Shown here: in pieces, positions 36,206 to 45,233 of the stretch
Position numbering within the stretch: the stretch's first letter is position 1
Layout of the letters: every line of letters starts with the position of its first letter
Assembly (NCBI GenBank): GCA_964502735.1
Contig: CAZCYD010000002.1
Coordinates: forward strand, 78,441-142,440
Direction: 5' to 3'
Origin: JACKAN01 sp964502735
Lineage (GTDB): Bacteria > Bdellovibrionota > Bdellovibrionia > Bdellovibrionales > UBA1609
Length of the DNA stretch: 64,000 nucleotides
Made by a program: the position numbers and the translations under genes
The notes under the pieces: model-generated
What the model was told of the DNA's origin: nothing
Databases searched by the model: none
Seen by the model: only the letters and a program-made list of their open reading frames with translations

Positions 36206-36244
36206 AAAATCTTAACGCATTTTATCCGCGGATTTGGGTAAAAT
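36206..36244. repeat. Palindromic intergenic repeat, copy 3
   Basis: AATCTTAACGCATTTTATCC is followed by GCGGATTTGGGTAAAATA, so the core and right arm are preserved and the left arm is truncated to AAATC. It lies within the 419-base divergent region 35996-36414. That region also holds a GCTTGT/ACAAGC hairpin (36161-36183) and a direct repeat of TTTAATGTAATT just before ftsY. Confidence 0.7.
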
Positions 36245-36414
36245 ACAATCGAGTGAATAAGTTAGATTGAACAACTCAAAAAGGAGGGAAGGAATCTTCT
36301 GTTGCTTTGAATCGAGTTGTGATAATACCCAGAGGTTAATTTTAATCGATGTACTTTTAATGTAATTCATAAATTTAATGTAATTAATAAATCTAAAAGG
36401 CTGGAGTCAGTTCT

Positions 36415-37593
36415 ATGGAAGCACTTTCAGAAACATGGATATGGGTATTATTTGGCGTTACAATTTTACTCGGCATAATACTAACAGTCGTTTATTATTT
36501 TTCTCGTTATTACTTTAAGACGAGTCGAGATGATAAGGAAGTTATTTCTAAACTACTTTCTGAGGAAGAGTCAGAGCCTCTTATTTCATCCGCTCCATCA
36601 GATCAAAAAGAAGTCGAAAAAATCGAAGATGCTGTGAAGCCCAAGGATGTTGTAAGTCCCAAGAGCATCGCAAAGCCCAAAGAGCTTAAGGAAGCTTTGT
36701 ACAATACGCGTGAGGGGCTTTGGGGTAGAATTAAAGGGGTTTTTGCCAATAAGATAGGGGTAAATCAGGAGGATTTAGATAGCTTAGAGGAAATTCTCTA
36801 CACTAGTGATCTGGGGCCTCAAACTGTGCAGAAGTTAGTCGAGACCCTTTCTCAAAATCTATCAACTGAAGAAAAACAAGATGTCGAGAGGTTGAGAGGG
36901 GCTATTAAGTCAGAAATGCAGAAAATTTTTGAAGGTTGCTCTTCGGGAGTTAAGTCCCTAGTTGAGAGTGTGCGGTCGCAAAATAAACCCGCTATTATCA
37001 TGGTTGTCGGAGTTAATGGTGCAGGAAAAACTACCAGTATTGGTAAACTCGCCAATCTGTTTGCCTCAAAGGGGCTAAAGACGATGGTTATTGCTGGCGA
37101 CACATTTCGTGCGGCGGCACGGGAGCAGTTGGACGTTTGGGGGCATAGGGCTAATGTGGAGATTTTTAACCCTGGCAATGTGCAGGACCCTAGCGCCGTA
37201 GCTTTTGATGGCTGTAGCTCTGCCAAGGCTAATGGTTTTGATGTTGCTATTATAGATACAGCCGGAAGGCTTCATACCCAGGCTAATCTGATGGAAGAAT
37301 TAAAAAAAATGAAAAGAGTTGTGCAAAAAGTTTTGCCAGAGGCCCCTCAGGAGATATTAATTGTTCTAGATGCCAATTCAGGTCAAAATGCTTTGGTGCA
37401 GGCTAAGATGTTTGACGAGGCCTTGGACTTAAGTGGAGTCATACTCACAAAGCTAGACGGAACAGCTAAGGGCGGTGTCGCTTTAGGTTTGGCCTATGAA
37501 CTGGACTTGCCTATTCGCATGATTGGCATAGGCGAAGGTATTGAAGACCTGCGGGACTTTGAGCACAAAGAATTTGTTGATTCAATTATTTAG
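36415..37593 (+). CDS. ftsY: Signal recognition particle receptor FtsY
   Basis: A 392-residue protein: N-terminal transmembrane helix (~8-30), charged linker (~40-95), N domain and the SRP GTPase G domain. Motifs are VVGVNGAGKTTSIGKLAN (residues ~197-214), GDTFRAAAREQL, DTAGRLHTQANL and TKLDGTAKGG. FtsY docks SRP-ribosome complexes at the inner membrane. The integral transmembrane anchor is unlike E. coli FtsY, which binds peripherally. GGAG at about 36404-36407 serves as ribosome-binding site. Confidence 0.95.
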   Translation: MEALSETWIWVLFGVTILLGIILTVVYYFSRYYFKTSRDDKEVISKLLSEEESEPLISSAPSDQKEVEKIEDAVKPKDVVSPKSIAKPKELKEALYNTREGLWGRIKGVFANKIGVNQEDLDSLEEILYTSDLGPQTVQKLVETLSQNLSTEEKQDVERLRGAIKSEMQKIFEGCSSGVKSLVESVRSQNKPAIIMVVGVNGAGKTTSIGKLANLFASKGLKTMVIAGDTFRAAAREQLDVWGHRANVEIFNPGNVQDPSAVAFDGCSSAKANGFDVAIIDTAGRLHTQANLMEELKKMKRVVQKVLPEAPQEILIVLDANSGQNALVQAKMFDEALDLSGVILTKLDGTAKGGVALGLAYELDLPIRMIGIGEGIEDLRDFEHKEFVDSII

Positions 37594-37746
37594 CCCCAAT
37601 CATTTAAGTCAGTATTCACTTAAAGCTCTGTGTAGGCTTACTGTGTAGCTGAGAATGGCGCATTGCGCATGGAGTTTGTGACAATTTTATCCCTGCCCCA
37701 AGGATCTTCCTTTGACCAGAGTTAGGTTTATATCATATGAATAATA

Positions 37747-37780
37747 CTAGGGTCTGAAAGAATTTTACGATCAGCCCTAG
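37747..37780 (+). promoter_or_regulatory. Stem-loop in zapA leader
   Basis: CTAGGG-T-CTGA (37747-37757) pairs with TCAGCCCTAG (37771-37780), giving ten pairs with one bulge. It lies 15 bases before the zapA start. It may affect translation or mark a processing site; there is no T-run, so it is not a clear terminator. Confidence 0.4.
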
Positions 37781-37795
37781 AGAATACTTGAGGTG

Positions 37796-38107
37796 ATGAA
37801 ATTGGAAAAGCACCTGTTTGAAGTGCAAGTTGCGGGTTTATCCTTAAAATTAAAATCGTCTCACGATGAGGAGACGGTGCGGCAACTAGCTTCACTGGTA
37901 GATGTAAAAGTAAATGAGGCATTGGAACTAGGTAAGAATGTGTCATTTCAAAATGCTCTTTTATTGGCGGCTTTACATCTAGCTGAAGATATGACTTTGC
38001 TTAAACAGATGGCTGATAAAAAGCTAAAAGCTTTGGAAAATAAATCTCTAGATATTTTATCTGACCTCGAAGATTCTCCAATATCGCGAATTCGGCTTGA
38101 TAACTGA
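37796..38107 (+). CDS. zapA: Cell division protein ZapA
   Basis: About 103 residues with the ZapA core: HLFEVQVAGLSLKLKSSHDE, ETVRQLASLVDVKVNEAL and ALLLAALHLAEDM, then a C-terminal coiled coil. ZapA bundles FtsZ at the division ring. The start is uncertain: GTG 37793, ATG 37796 and TTG 37802 are in frame, and GAGG at 37790-37793 spaces best to TTG 37802. It heads the zapA-fthC-rny-tyrS-ferredoxin operon, the zapA-fthC link being common in proteobacteria. Confidence 0.82.
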   Translation: MKLEKHLFEVQVAGLSLKLKSSHDEETVRQLASLVDVKVNEALELGKNVSFQNALLLAALHLAEDMTLLKQMADKKLKALENKSLDILSDLEDSPISRIRLDN

Positions 38108-38133
38108 ATTGGCTTTGAATAGAGAGAATTGAG

Positions 38134-38712
38134 TTGTTAACATCAGACAAAAAGCAAAAGATCCGTCAGGATTTACTTTTGCGTAGAAGCCATTTAAATG
38201 AGGGTGATAAAAACCTCTTTGATCACAGAATTCAGAGTTTCTGTCGGGCTCTGCTGGAAGAGTATCGGCCCTCTATTGCCGCTGGATACAGGTCTTTAAA
38301 ACATGAGGCCTCTTTGGATGGTTTGTTTTTTTCTGAAAATCAAAAGTGGGCTTTCCCTGTTGTCACTAAAAATCATTTAACATTCCGATTGGCAGAGAGT
38401 TTTCACAGTTTTGATGTGGGTTCTTTTGGTGTACTTGAGCCAAGTTCAGACTGTTTGGAAATTCCATTAGAGAATTGTCCTCTTGTATTTGTTCCTGGAG
38501 TGGCTTTTGACGGTCGCGGCAAAAGACTGGGGATGGGCAAGGGCTACTATGATAAGGCCTTGTCAAGCTATTCAGGAGTTAAGGTTGGAGTTTGTTACAA
38601 ACTTCAAATTTTAGAGGAGTCTCTTCCACATGAGGCTCATGATGTTGAAATGGACTTTATAGTTACAGAAGATTTTATTTTATCGCCAATTCACAATAAG
38701 AGGTTAAATTAA
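38134..38712 (+). CDS. fthC: 5-formyltetrahydrofolate cyclo-ligase
   Basis: A 192-residue protein with the family motifs GYRSLKHEASLDGLF, FVPGVAFDGRGKRLGMGKGY and YYDKAL. It converts 5-formyl-THF to 5,10-methenyl-THF with ATP. The start is TTG at 38134. Its stop overlaps the rny ATG by one base (TAATG). The 26-base gap to zapA leaves no room for a 6S RNA, which often sits here in proteobacteria. Confidence 0.9.
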   Translation: MLTSDKKQKIRQDLLLRRSHLNEGDKNLFDHRIQSFCRALLEEYRPSIAAGYRSLKHEASLDGLFFSENQKWAFPVVTKNHLTFRLAESFHSFDVGSFGVLEPSSDCLEIPLENCPLVFVPGVAFDGRGKRLGMGKGYYDKALSSYSGVKVGVCYKLQILEESLPHEAHDVEMDFIVTEDFILSPIHNKRLN

Positions 38713-40295
38713 TGGAGACACAAATCATTATTACAGGTCTAGTGAGTATTATTTTGGGCCTGGGCCTGGGAGCGGGGTTATTGCATTTTTATTCAGTTAT
38801 TCAGGGTAATAAAAAAAAGGAAGCTGCCCAAAAAGAAGCTGAGAGAATTGTTAATAGAGCTAAATCACAGGTATCTAAAATAGAGAGAGAGGCTGTAGCC
38901 AAGGCAAAAGACTTTGAAGCCAGAGCTAGAAAAAATGCTGAAAATGAAATTAAAAAGCAAAAGCAAAAGCTGACTCAACAGGAGATGCAGCTAAAGGATC
39001 GAGAAGTACAGATTCAAAAAGAGTACAAAAAGAAAGAAGAAGACTTGCAGACTCAGGTCAAGGATCTTAAGGATCGGGCAGAAAGGCTGGTCATTGCTGA
39101 AGAGAGAATCAAAAACATGGAAACAGAGGTTGTTGAGCAGACAAATAAACTACAGAAGAAGTTGGAGTCCATTTCAAGCTTAACCTCTGAACAGGCCAAG
39201 GAAGAACTTATGCTAGCAATGGAAGAAGAGGCTCATCGACTGGCAGCTGTGCAAATCGAAAAGATAGATTCAGAAGTTAAAAAAGAGGCCGATTTTAAGG
39301 CTAAACAAATATTGACCACGGCGATTTCTCGTTATGCAAGTGAAGTGGCTACAGAGAGAACCGTGAGCATCATAGGACTAACCAGTGATGAGATGAAGGG
39401 AAAAATTATTGGTAGAGAGGGGCGCAATATCAGGGCTCTGGAGGCCGCCTGCGGAGTGGATTTAATCGTAGATGAAACGCCAGAGTCTGTCGTCATATCA
39501 AGTTTTGACCCCGTAAGAAGAGAAATTGCTCGTTTAACATTGCTGAAATTGATGGAAGATGGTCGTGTTCATCCAGGACGAATTGAGGAAGTCGTTACTC
39601 AGGTGAAGACAAAACTGCAAGAGTCCATAAAAGAAGATGGAGAGAGAGCTTGTTTTGATTTGGGTATAGTGAACATGCACAGCTCATTGCAAAACTTATT
39701 GGGAACTCTCAAATATAGACAATCAAATATGCAGAATTTGTATAAACAAAGTATTGATGTGGCTTACCTTGCAGGAATGTTAGCGGGCGAGTTAAATGCA
39801 AATGTAAAAGTGGCTAGGCGAGCAGGCCTATTGCATATGATTGGCCGCGCGATCGATCACACTGTAGAAGGAAGCTACGCTGCCGTAGGAGCTGAATTTG
39901 CCAGGCGTCATGGCGAGGATGATCATGTTTGTCAGGCTATCCGGTGTCACAATGGAGAGGTCGAAGCCAGGTCTTTGTTAGATCATTTAGTTCAGGCTGC
40001 CTTTAACCTAACAGAATCCCGTCCTGGAGCTAAAAGAAATAATATGGAGGGGTATATCCGCCGTTTAGAAGATCTTGAGTCCATAGGTAATAGTTTTGAT
40101 GGGGTATCTAGAACATTTGCCATACAAGCAGGAAAAGAGATTCGTGTTTTAGTAGACAGCGGAAAAATCACGGATGATCAGTCTAAGATGTTAGTTCGAG
40201 ATATAGCTAGAAAAATTGAACGCGAGCTAAACTATCCTGGGCAAATTAAAGTTACGGTCGTTAGAGAAACTAGAATTGTAGAACACGCGAGGTAG
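38712..40295 (+). CDS. rny: RNase Y homologue with degenerate HD domain
   Basis: A 527-residue protein with the complete RNase Y architecture: N-terminal transmembrane helix (~5-28), long coiled coil (~35-190), KH domain (GREGRNIRALEAACGVDLIV) and HD region. Compared with RNase Y as remembered (QHS, LLHDIGK, AHHGD, AADAL), this protein has KQS (Gln346), LLHMIGR (His375-Met376), CHNGE (Asn414) and AAFNL, so nearly all metal ligands are replaced while scaffold motifs (RPGA, GYIRRLE, FAIQAGKEIRV) remain. Endonuclease activity by the known mechanism is doubtful; a structural or RNA-binding role is possible. It is the third gene of a five-gene operon. Confidence 0.9.
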   Translation: METQIIITGLVSIILGLGLGAGLLHFYSVIQGNKKKEAAQKEAERIVNRAKSQVSKIEREAVAKAKDFEARARKNAENEIKKQKQKLTQQEMQLKDREVQIQKEYKKKEEDLQTQVKDLKDRAERLVIAEERIKNMETEVVEQTNKLQKKLESISSLTSEQAKEELMLAMEEEAHRLAAVQIEKIDSEVKKEADFKAKQILTTAISRYASEVATERTVSIIGLTSDEMKGKIIGREGRNIRALEAACGVDLIVDETPESVVISSFDPVRREIARLTLLKLMEDGRVHPGRIEEVVTQVKTKLQESIKEDGERACFDLGIVNMHSSLQNLLGTLKYRQSNMQNLYKQSIDVAYLAGMLAGELNANVKVARRAGLLHMIGRAIDHTVEGSYAAVGAEFARRHGEDDHVCQAIRCHNGEVEARSLLDHLVQAAFNLTESRPGAKRNNMEGYIRRLEDLESIGNSFDGVSRTFAIQAGKEIRVLVDSGKITDDQSKMLVRDIARKIERELNYPGQIKVTVVRETRIVEHAR

Positions 40296-40296
40296 T

Positions 40297-41526
40297 TTGT
40301 TGTTTCCCCTAAAACCTGAAGAACAAATTGTTGAACTTAAAAAGGGCACTGTAGATTTTGTAAATGAGACTGAACTTTTGCGTAAACTTAAAAAAAGTTA
40401 TGAAAAGGGAGTGCCTCTAGTTGTCAAAGCAGGATTTGACCCTTCCCGACCAGATTTACATTTGGGTCATGCGGTTTTAATTAATAAACTAAAACAGTTC
40501 CAGGATTTTGGCCACGACGTGGTATTTTTGATTGGGGATTTTACAGCTTTAATTGGAGATCCCACTGGAAAAAATGAAACTCGTCCTCCGCTGACTGCTG
40601 AGGAAATTTCTGTAAATGCTCAAACTTACGCCAAGCAGGTTTTTAAAATTCTTGATCGCAATAAAACAAAAGTGGCTTATAATAATGCATGGTTTGGCAA
40701 ATTTACAGGTGCGGATTTTATTAGATTAGCTAGCCAGTATACTGTGGCAAGGATGTTAGAGAGGGATGATTTCCATAAGCGATTTACTCAGCAAGATTCT
40801 ATTTGTTTGCATGAATTTCTTTACCCTCTAGTTCAGGGATATGATTCTGTGGCTCTCAAGGCAGATGTAGAACTTGGAGGAACGGATCAGTTATTTAACT
40901 TATTAATTGGACGGGATATTCAGAAAAGCTATGGGGTAGAGCCTCAATGTGTAATGACGGTTCCGATTCTAGAGGGTCTTGATGGTGTTCATAAGATGTC
41001 TAAGAGTCTAGATAACTATATTGCAATAGAAGACTCTCCGACAGAAATGTTTGGTAAAACAATGAGACTTTCAGATCCTCTGATGTTGAAGTACTACGAG
41101 CTGCTGACGGATAAGACTGTTGAGGAGATGAAAATCCTTAGGTCTGATTTAGACAATGGAAAGCTTCATCCTAGAACGGCAAAAGTTGAATTGGCTAAGT
41201 TTTTTGTTTGTCGTTTTCACGGCAAAGTTGAAGCTGAAAACGCCGAGTTAGAGTTTGATCGCATTTTCAAAAATAAAGGTTTACCCGATGAAGTGCCATT
41301 ATTTAGTTATGAGACGCAAGACTCCTTGTGGATATGTCATTTGATGGTTCAAACTCATCTCGCCTCCTCGACCAGTGAAGCGAGAAGGTTGATCCAAGGG
41401 GCCGCGGTAGAAGTTGACGGGCAAAAAGTCCTAGACGTGCAATTCAAGATCGATCTTTCAGAGCCAAAAGAAGTCATAATCAAAGCAGGTAAGAAAAAGT
41501 TTGCAAAAATAAAGGTGATAAAATGA
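40297..41526 (+). CDS. tyrS: Tyrosyl-tRNA synthetase
   Basis: A 409-residue class I aaRS: HIGH-type motif PDLHLGHAV, preceding GFDPSR, GDPTGKN, and the KMSKS loop HKMSKSLDNYI. The C-terminal S4-like RNA-binding domain (ASSTSEARRLIQGAAVEVDG) is present. It charges tRNA-Tyr. TTG is the start (two TTGs in tandem at 40297 and 40300). It follows rny by one base and overlaps the ferredoxin gene by four bases. Confidence 0.95.
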   Translation: MLFPLKPEEQIVELKKGTVDFVNETELLRKLKKSYEKGVPLVVKAGFDPSRPDLHLGHAVLINKLKQFQDFGHDVVFLIGDFTALIGDPTGKNETRPPLTAEEISVNAQTYAKQVFKILDRNKTKVAYNNAWFGKFTGADFIRLASQYTVARMLERDDFHKRFTQQDSICLHEFLYPLVQGYDSVALKADVELGGTDQLFNLLIGRDIQKSYGVEPQCVMTVPILEGLDGVHKMSKSLDNYIAIEDSPTEMFGKTMRLSDPLMLKYYELLTDKTVEEMKILRSDLDNGKLHPRTAKVELAKFFVCRFHGKVEAENAELEFDRIFKNKGLPDEVPLFSYETQDSLWICHLMVQTHLASSTSEARRLIQGAAVEVDGQKVLDVQFKIDLSEPKEVIIKAGKKKFAKIKVIK

Positions 41527-42110
41527 AAGTAAAATTTCTTCCACAGGGTGAAGAATTTGAAATACAGCCAGATCAAAGTGTTATGAAACTGGCCCACCAA
41601 AAAGGGCTTAAGATTAAGTCTGTATGTAATGGGCTGCCATCCTGTGCAGAGTGTAGAATTAAAATTGTTGAAGGTGAGCACAACGTATTGCCGCCATCTG
41701 CCAAAGAGTTGAGTCTTATCGGAACGGGTCACTTTATTGATCAAAGGCGGCTGTCGTGCCAGTTAATATGTTTTGGTGACATCACTGTAGACCTCACCGA
41801 ACAAATGGATAAGGTTATTCACGAGCAACAGAGAAGGCCGCAAGGTAGCCTTAAAAAAGATGACTCTGAAGTTTCTCACGCTGTAACGGGCAATCTAATT
41901 GATTTAGAAGCTCCCTTACTTGAAGAAGTTGATGTGGCCAGAGACCGAGGTGGCCGACGTAGGGAGGGGGCTCCAGATAGGGATGGCCGTAAGAGTGGGG
42001 GGTATAGAGAGAACAGGCGAGATCACCGCCAAGGGGCAAAGGCTAGCAGTAAAAAAGGCAAAGATAATAATCGCCCCAGCAAAAGATACAAAGAAAGGCC
42101 AAAGGGTTAA
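41523..42110 (+). CDS. 2Fe-2S ferredoxin with long basic disordered tail
   Basis: A 195-residue protein. Residues 1-100 form a plant/adrenodoxin-type ferredoxin domain with Cys35, Cys41, Cys44 and Cys79 (CNGLPSCAECRI; RRLSCQL) as 2Fe-2S ligands. Residues ~100-195 are a highly charged tail rich in Arg, Gly, Lys and Asp (DRGGRRREG, YRENRRDHRQ, KRYKERPKG), which resembles RNA-binding RGG-type disorder. An electron-transfer domain fused to a likely nucleic-acid-binding tail, downstream of rny and tyrS, is unusual. The redox partner is unknown. Confidence 0.85.
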   Translation: MKVKFLPQGEEFEIQPDQSVMKLAHQKGLKIKSVCNGLPSCAECRIKIVEGEHNVLPPSAKELSLIGTGHFIDQRRLSCQLICFGDITVDLTEQMDKVIHEQQRRPQGSLKKDDSEVSHAVTGNLIDLEAPLLEEVDVARDRGGRRREGAPDRDGRKSGGYRENRRDHRQGAKASSKKGKDNNRPSKRYKERPKG

Positions 42111-42141
42111 TTTACGGGTTGAATATTAATCCAAATGGTCT

Positions 42142-45096
42142 TTAATTAAAATTTAGCTGATCATGTGGCAGAAGGCTTTTTGTTCGCTCAATATCAAGAG
42201 AGGATATTCCACCAAATCCAATAGCCAAAAATGAATTGAATCCTCCTTGATAGGCAGTGTCGAAGCCATAATAGAGGCCGAGTTTAAAAAATAAAGGGAG
42301 ATGAAAACCTACGGTTGTATTTAGTGTAAGCTCAAGACCTGTTCCGGTAAAAATATCTTCTCCCCATCTTTTTCTGTAGTACCCTCTTTTTTCGGCACTG
42401 AAAGCGGCTCCATCTGTTGTAAGGGCATCAACAAAGGCTGTAGCAAATAGATCTTTTAGAAAAAAAGCAGAAGTGGAGAATCCAGAGTTGATGTTTCTTA
42501 TTGGCAATGAATATTCCATATTAAGTGTGGTCATTGAGCGTCCAACAAATGTTCCCGTTGGGTAGCCTCGAAGTAAGAAGCTGCTATTGACAAGATTTGT
42601 GGCAAAATTAGCTCCTAAGTTTGTGTCCCCAATAAAAATAGATTTATTGAGATCTAAATCGTGGGCATAACTTGACACAACCTGAGTCGTATAGGTGTGT
42701 CTTGAGGGGAGGGGCTTAGTGAAATCATACCTAACTCTAGAAAAATATCTGTTAAAGTCTATAAAATCTCTGCCTGGAAAAAATTTTTGATAAAAAAGAC
42801 TAGCTGATAGGCGATTATCTCGTGGCTGCCAATTAAAATGTCCAGCATTGGTATAAGAAATACCAGCACTAATCCCCATTCGATTTAGATCTTGATTCCA
42901 AAAATCCTGAGAAGAACTATAGACTCCGCCAGCTAAGCCGTGTAGGGAGTTATCGTCAGATATTAGAAAGTGAGTTCCTGCATTTAAAAATTCACTTTTA
43001 ACATTTAGTCCACTGCTTGGGCGAAATTCATTAATTTGCCCATAGGAAAAATTCATTCCCACTGGGGTCATATTGTTGTTGTAAGTAAAGACACCACTGA
43101 TATTTTCGCTTAAGCTATCATATGATAAATCTAGTGAATAACCCTGCTTGCTGAGTGGGTCAAAAGCTGCTGTATAGCCTTGAAATAGATATCCCCCCTC
43201 AATTGCATAGACAAACGGTATCCAAAATTGAGGTAGCATAAACTTTGTACTGACATAATCCCTGTGTTCGTAAATTTCTTGGGGATAAAAGTTCATTTCT
43301 GGTTGCTGTAATTTTTGTCTAACTGGGTATTCTTCAGAGTAAGTGAGCGACCGTCTGGTCATAAGGTGGGGAACTATAGGCGGAATTTTTTCTTCGGATT
43401 CGATTTCTTCAAATAGTTGAGGGCCAAGGGCGGTGAGCTCTGAGATTATAAGTTGTTTATTTTTGAGCGAATAATCAGCATTAATAATTGCAGTCTTTGA
43501 GTTCGTTAAGGCTTTGAATTCATAAAATGGGTATGAGGACTTGTACAAGTTAGGAACATTAGACTCATCACTTACAAATAGAAGTTGGTTGTCGCTGAAT
43601 TTTAAAAATTTAACAGAGGAGACTTCGTTCAAAACCTGTTTTTGCTCTTTGTGGATTTCATTAATTATGATTAGACGCTCTTTTCCGTCTGTAGACTTAT
43701 AGCCAAAAAGAATTTCGTCTCCTCCGATGGGTGAGGGCAAGAAGATTCTGTGATTAATTGGCGCTGCCCATATTTCTTCAATGTGTGAAGTTTCAAAGCT
43801 GTATCTCATAAGCGAGGACCTATTGGCACCGCTTTTTACGTAGTAAATAAACTTGCCGTCGGGAGAGACCTCGGGTTCTAGGGCTCGCGCTCGGTAAGTC
43901 AGTTGTTTAATTTTTTTCGTTTTCAAATCATAAAGGAATAAGTCTGATAAAATACTAAATCTATCTACGGGACGTAGAGTTGAAAAAACAAAAGCAGAGG
44001 AGTCAGGCAGCCAAGATATGCGATCTATCCCGTGTCCAGAAAAAACTTTTTTAGCCGTGCGGTGAGAGGCGGGTTCAGACTTGGTGTTTGAGATGTAAAC
44101 GGCAAAAAAATTGTCTAGGTAGTTGCCAGCAACAAATGCTAATTTTTCCCCGTCAGGACTTAGGCTGGGGCTCATTTGCGAATCCATTTTGAAACTCATT
44201 TTTTTAAAATTTCCAGAGGGATTTTGGTTTAGTATTTGAAGTTGATAATTTGCTGAATTTTCAACTTTTAAATATGTTTCATCCAACCATGACGTCCAAC
44301 TTTTTCCAGTAATGCGCTCGATGGGGTTAGTGATAAAGTAGGGGACTCTTTTCGAATATATTTGATTGAGATTGTAAATGTTCTCGTTCGGTAAATAATT
44401 GGAGTTGAGAGCCTCACTCATTAGTAGACTGCCGAGTAGATAAGGACGGCGTCCGCCCGGCCAATCAGGGATAGAAGTTTCATTAATTCGATCAATTGTT
44501 TCTTTTCGAAGAGTATTATTTATTACAAGTGTTCGTAAAATGGCATCGCTCAGAGCGGAGTTTAATCGGCCTTTTGTTGTGAGGCGACTTTCAAGTTCAA
44601 CAGCTAAACCTTCTAAGTACCAGCGCGGCAATAGCCCGTTAGGGCGCACGACACTGCCAAAAATATATTTAAGGGGAAGGTAAAATCCATTTGCCGGATG
44701 CATATTCAAAATATGAACGTACTCGTGAAGAAAAAGCATTTCGGTCCAGTCATCATAATAGGATATATCAGAGAAGGGAGAGGGAAGATTAAGATAAATC
44801 GTAATTATGGGATAAGGAAAAAATGTGGCCGACCCGTTAACGAAGTCTGTGCTGTCATTAAGAATTACAAGTGTTTTTTGTGGGAAATCTCGAAAAATGG
44901 GAACTAGTTTTTTGTGAACTCGCTCTGCAACGTTGGCGTAGTATTGGCCAATGTCTTCTAGTTCTTCGGGGTAAATAATTTCAAAGTTTTGGGTTTGCAG
45001 AGTTTTCCATTGAATTTTAGGATCAATATTAGCACGAGAAACTATCGATAGAAGTAAGCAGAAAGAAGATAAGACCCCAATTTTTAAAAAAGACAA
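42142..45096 (-). CDS. Large OM protein: HExxH metallopeptidase, TolB-like propeller, C-terminal barrel
   Basis: A 984-residue protein with a signal peptide (to about residue 22). An N-terminal gluzincin-like domain has FLHEYVHILN (His124, Glu125, His128) and WYLEGLAVELE, giving Glu162 as probable third ligand. The middle (~280-590) contains WD40/TolB-like repeats (SPSLSPDGEKLAFVAG, EPEVSPDGKFIYYVKSG). The last ~380 residues are strand-rich like surface-antigen/Omp85-type barrels (GYPTGTFVGRSMTTLNMEYS). It is probably an outer-membrane protease or receptor. It is convergent with the ferredoxin gene. Confidence 0.8.
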   Translation of the reverse strand: MSFLKIGVLSSFCLLLSIVSRANIDPKIQWKTLQTQNFEIIYPEELEDIGQYYANVAERVHKKLVPIFRDFPQKTLVILNDSTDFVNGSATFFPYPIITIYLNLPSPFSDISYYDDWTEMLFLHEYVHILNMHPANGFYLPLKYIFGSVVRPNGLLPRWYLEGLAVELESRLTTKGRLNSALSDAILRTLVINNTLRKETIDRINETSIPDWPGGRRPYLLGSLLMSEALNSNYLPNENIYNLNQIYSKRVPYFITNPIERITGKSWTSWLDETYLKVENSANYQLQILNQNPSGNFKKMSFKMDSQMSPSLSPDGEKLAFVAGNYLDNFFAVYISNTKSEPASHRTAKKVFSGHGIDRISWLPDSSAFVFSTLRPVDRFSILSDLFLYDLKTKKIKQLTYRARALEPEVSPDGKFIYYVKSGANRSSLMRYSFETSHIEEIWAAPINHRIFLPSPIGGDEILFGYKSTDGKERLIIINEIHKEQKQVLNEVSSVKFLKFSDNQLLFVSDESNVPNLYKSSYPFYEFKALTNSKTAIINADYSLKNKQLIISELTALGPQLFEEIESEEKIPPIVPHLMTRRSLTYSEEYPVRQKLQQPEMNFYPQEIYEHRDYVSTKFMLPQFWIPFVYAIEGGYLFQGYTAAFDPLSKQGYSLDLSYDSLSENISGVFTYNNNMTPVGMNFSYGQINEFRPSSGLNVKSEFLNAGTHFLISDDNSLHGLAGGVYSSSQDFWNQDLNRMGISAGISYTNAGHFNWQPRDNRLSASLFYQKFFPGRDFIDFNRYFSRVRYDFTKPLPSRHTYTTQVVSSYAHDLDLNKSIFIGDTNLGANFATNLVNSSFLLRGYPTGTFVGRSMTTLNMEYSLPIRNINSGFSTSAFFLKDLFATAFVDALTTDGAAFSAEKRGYYRKRWGEDIFTGTGLELTLNTTVGFHLPLFFKLGLYYGFDTAYQGGFNSFLAIGFGGISSLDIERTKSLLPHDQLNFN

Positions 45097-45209
45097 ATGC
45101 CCCTCACCCTCGCAACAGTATTGTTAACCCCAAAATTGTTCACCCACCAACATGGGGAATCATTTCGAATAAGTTTAACACTTGCTTAATAATGGGCAAT
45201 AGACTCTTG

Positions 45210-45233
45210 CTCAATTTTTTATAAAAAATTGAG
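45210..45233. repeat. Perfect 24-bp AT-rich palindrome at a gene 3' end
   Basis: The half-site CTCAATTTTTTA is followed directly by its exact inverse complement, with no loop. The stop codon of the minus-strand gene (45219-45221) lies inside. It could form a weak terminator hairpin or a protein-binding palindrome. Confidence 0.6.

Noticed and set aside
37594..37795. Possible 6S RNA near zapA
   Set aside because: In many proteobacteria ssrS lies between zapA and fthC, but here that gap is 26 bases. The ftsY-zapA gap has small hairpins but not the long closing stem and central bubble of 6S RNA.
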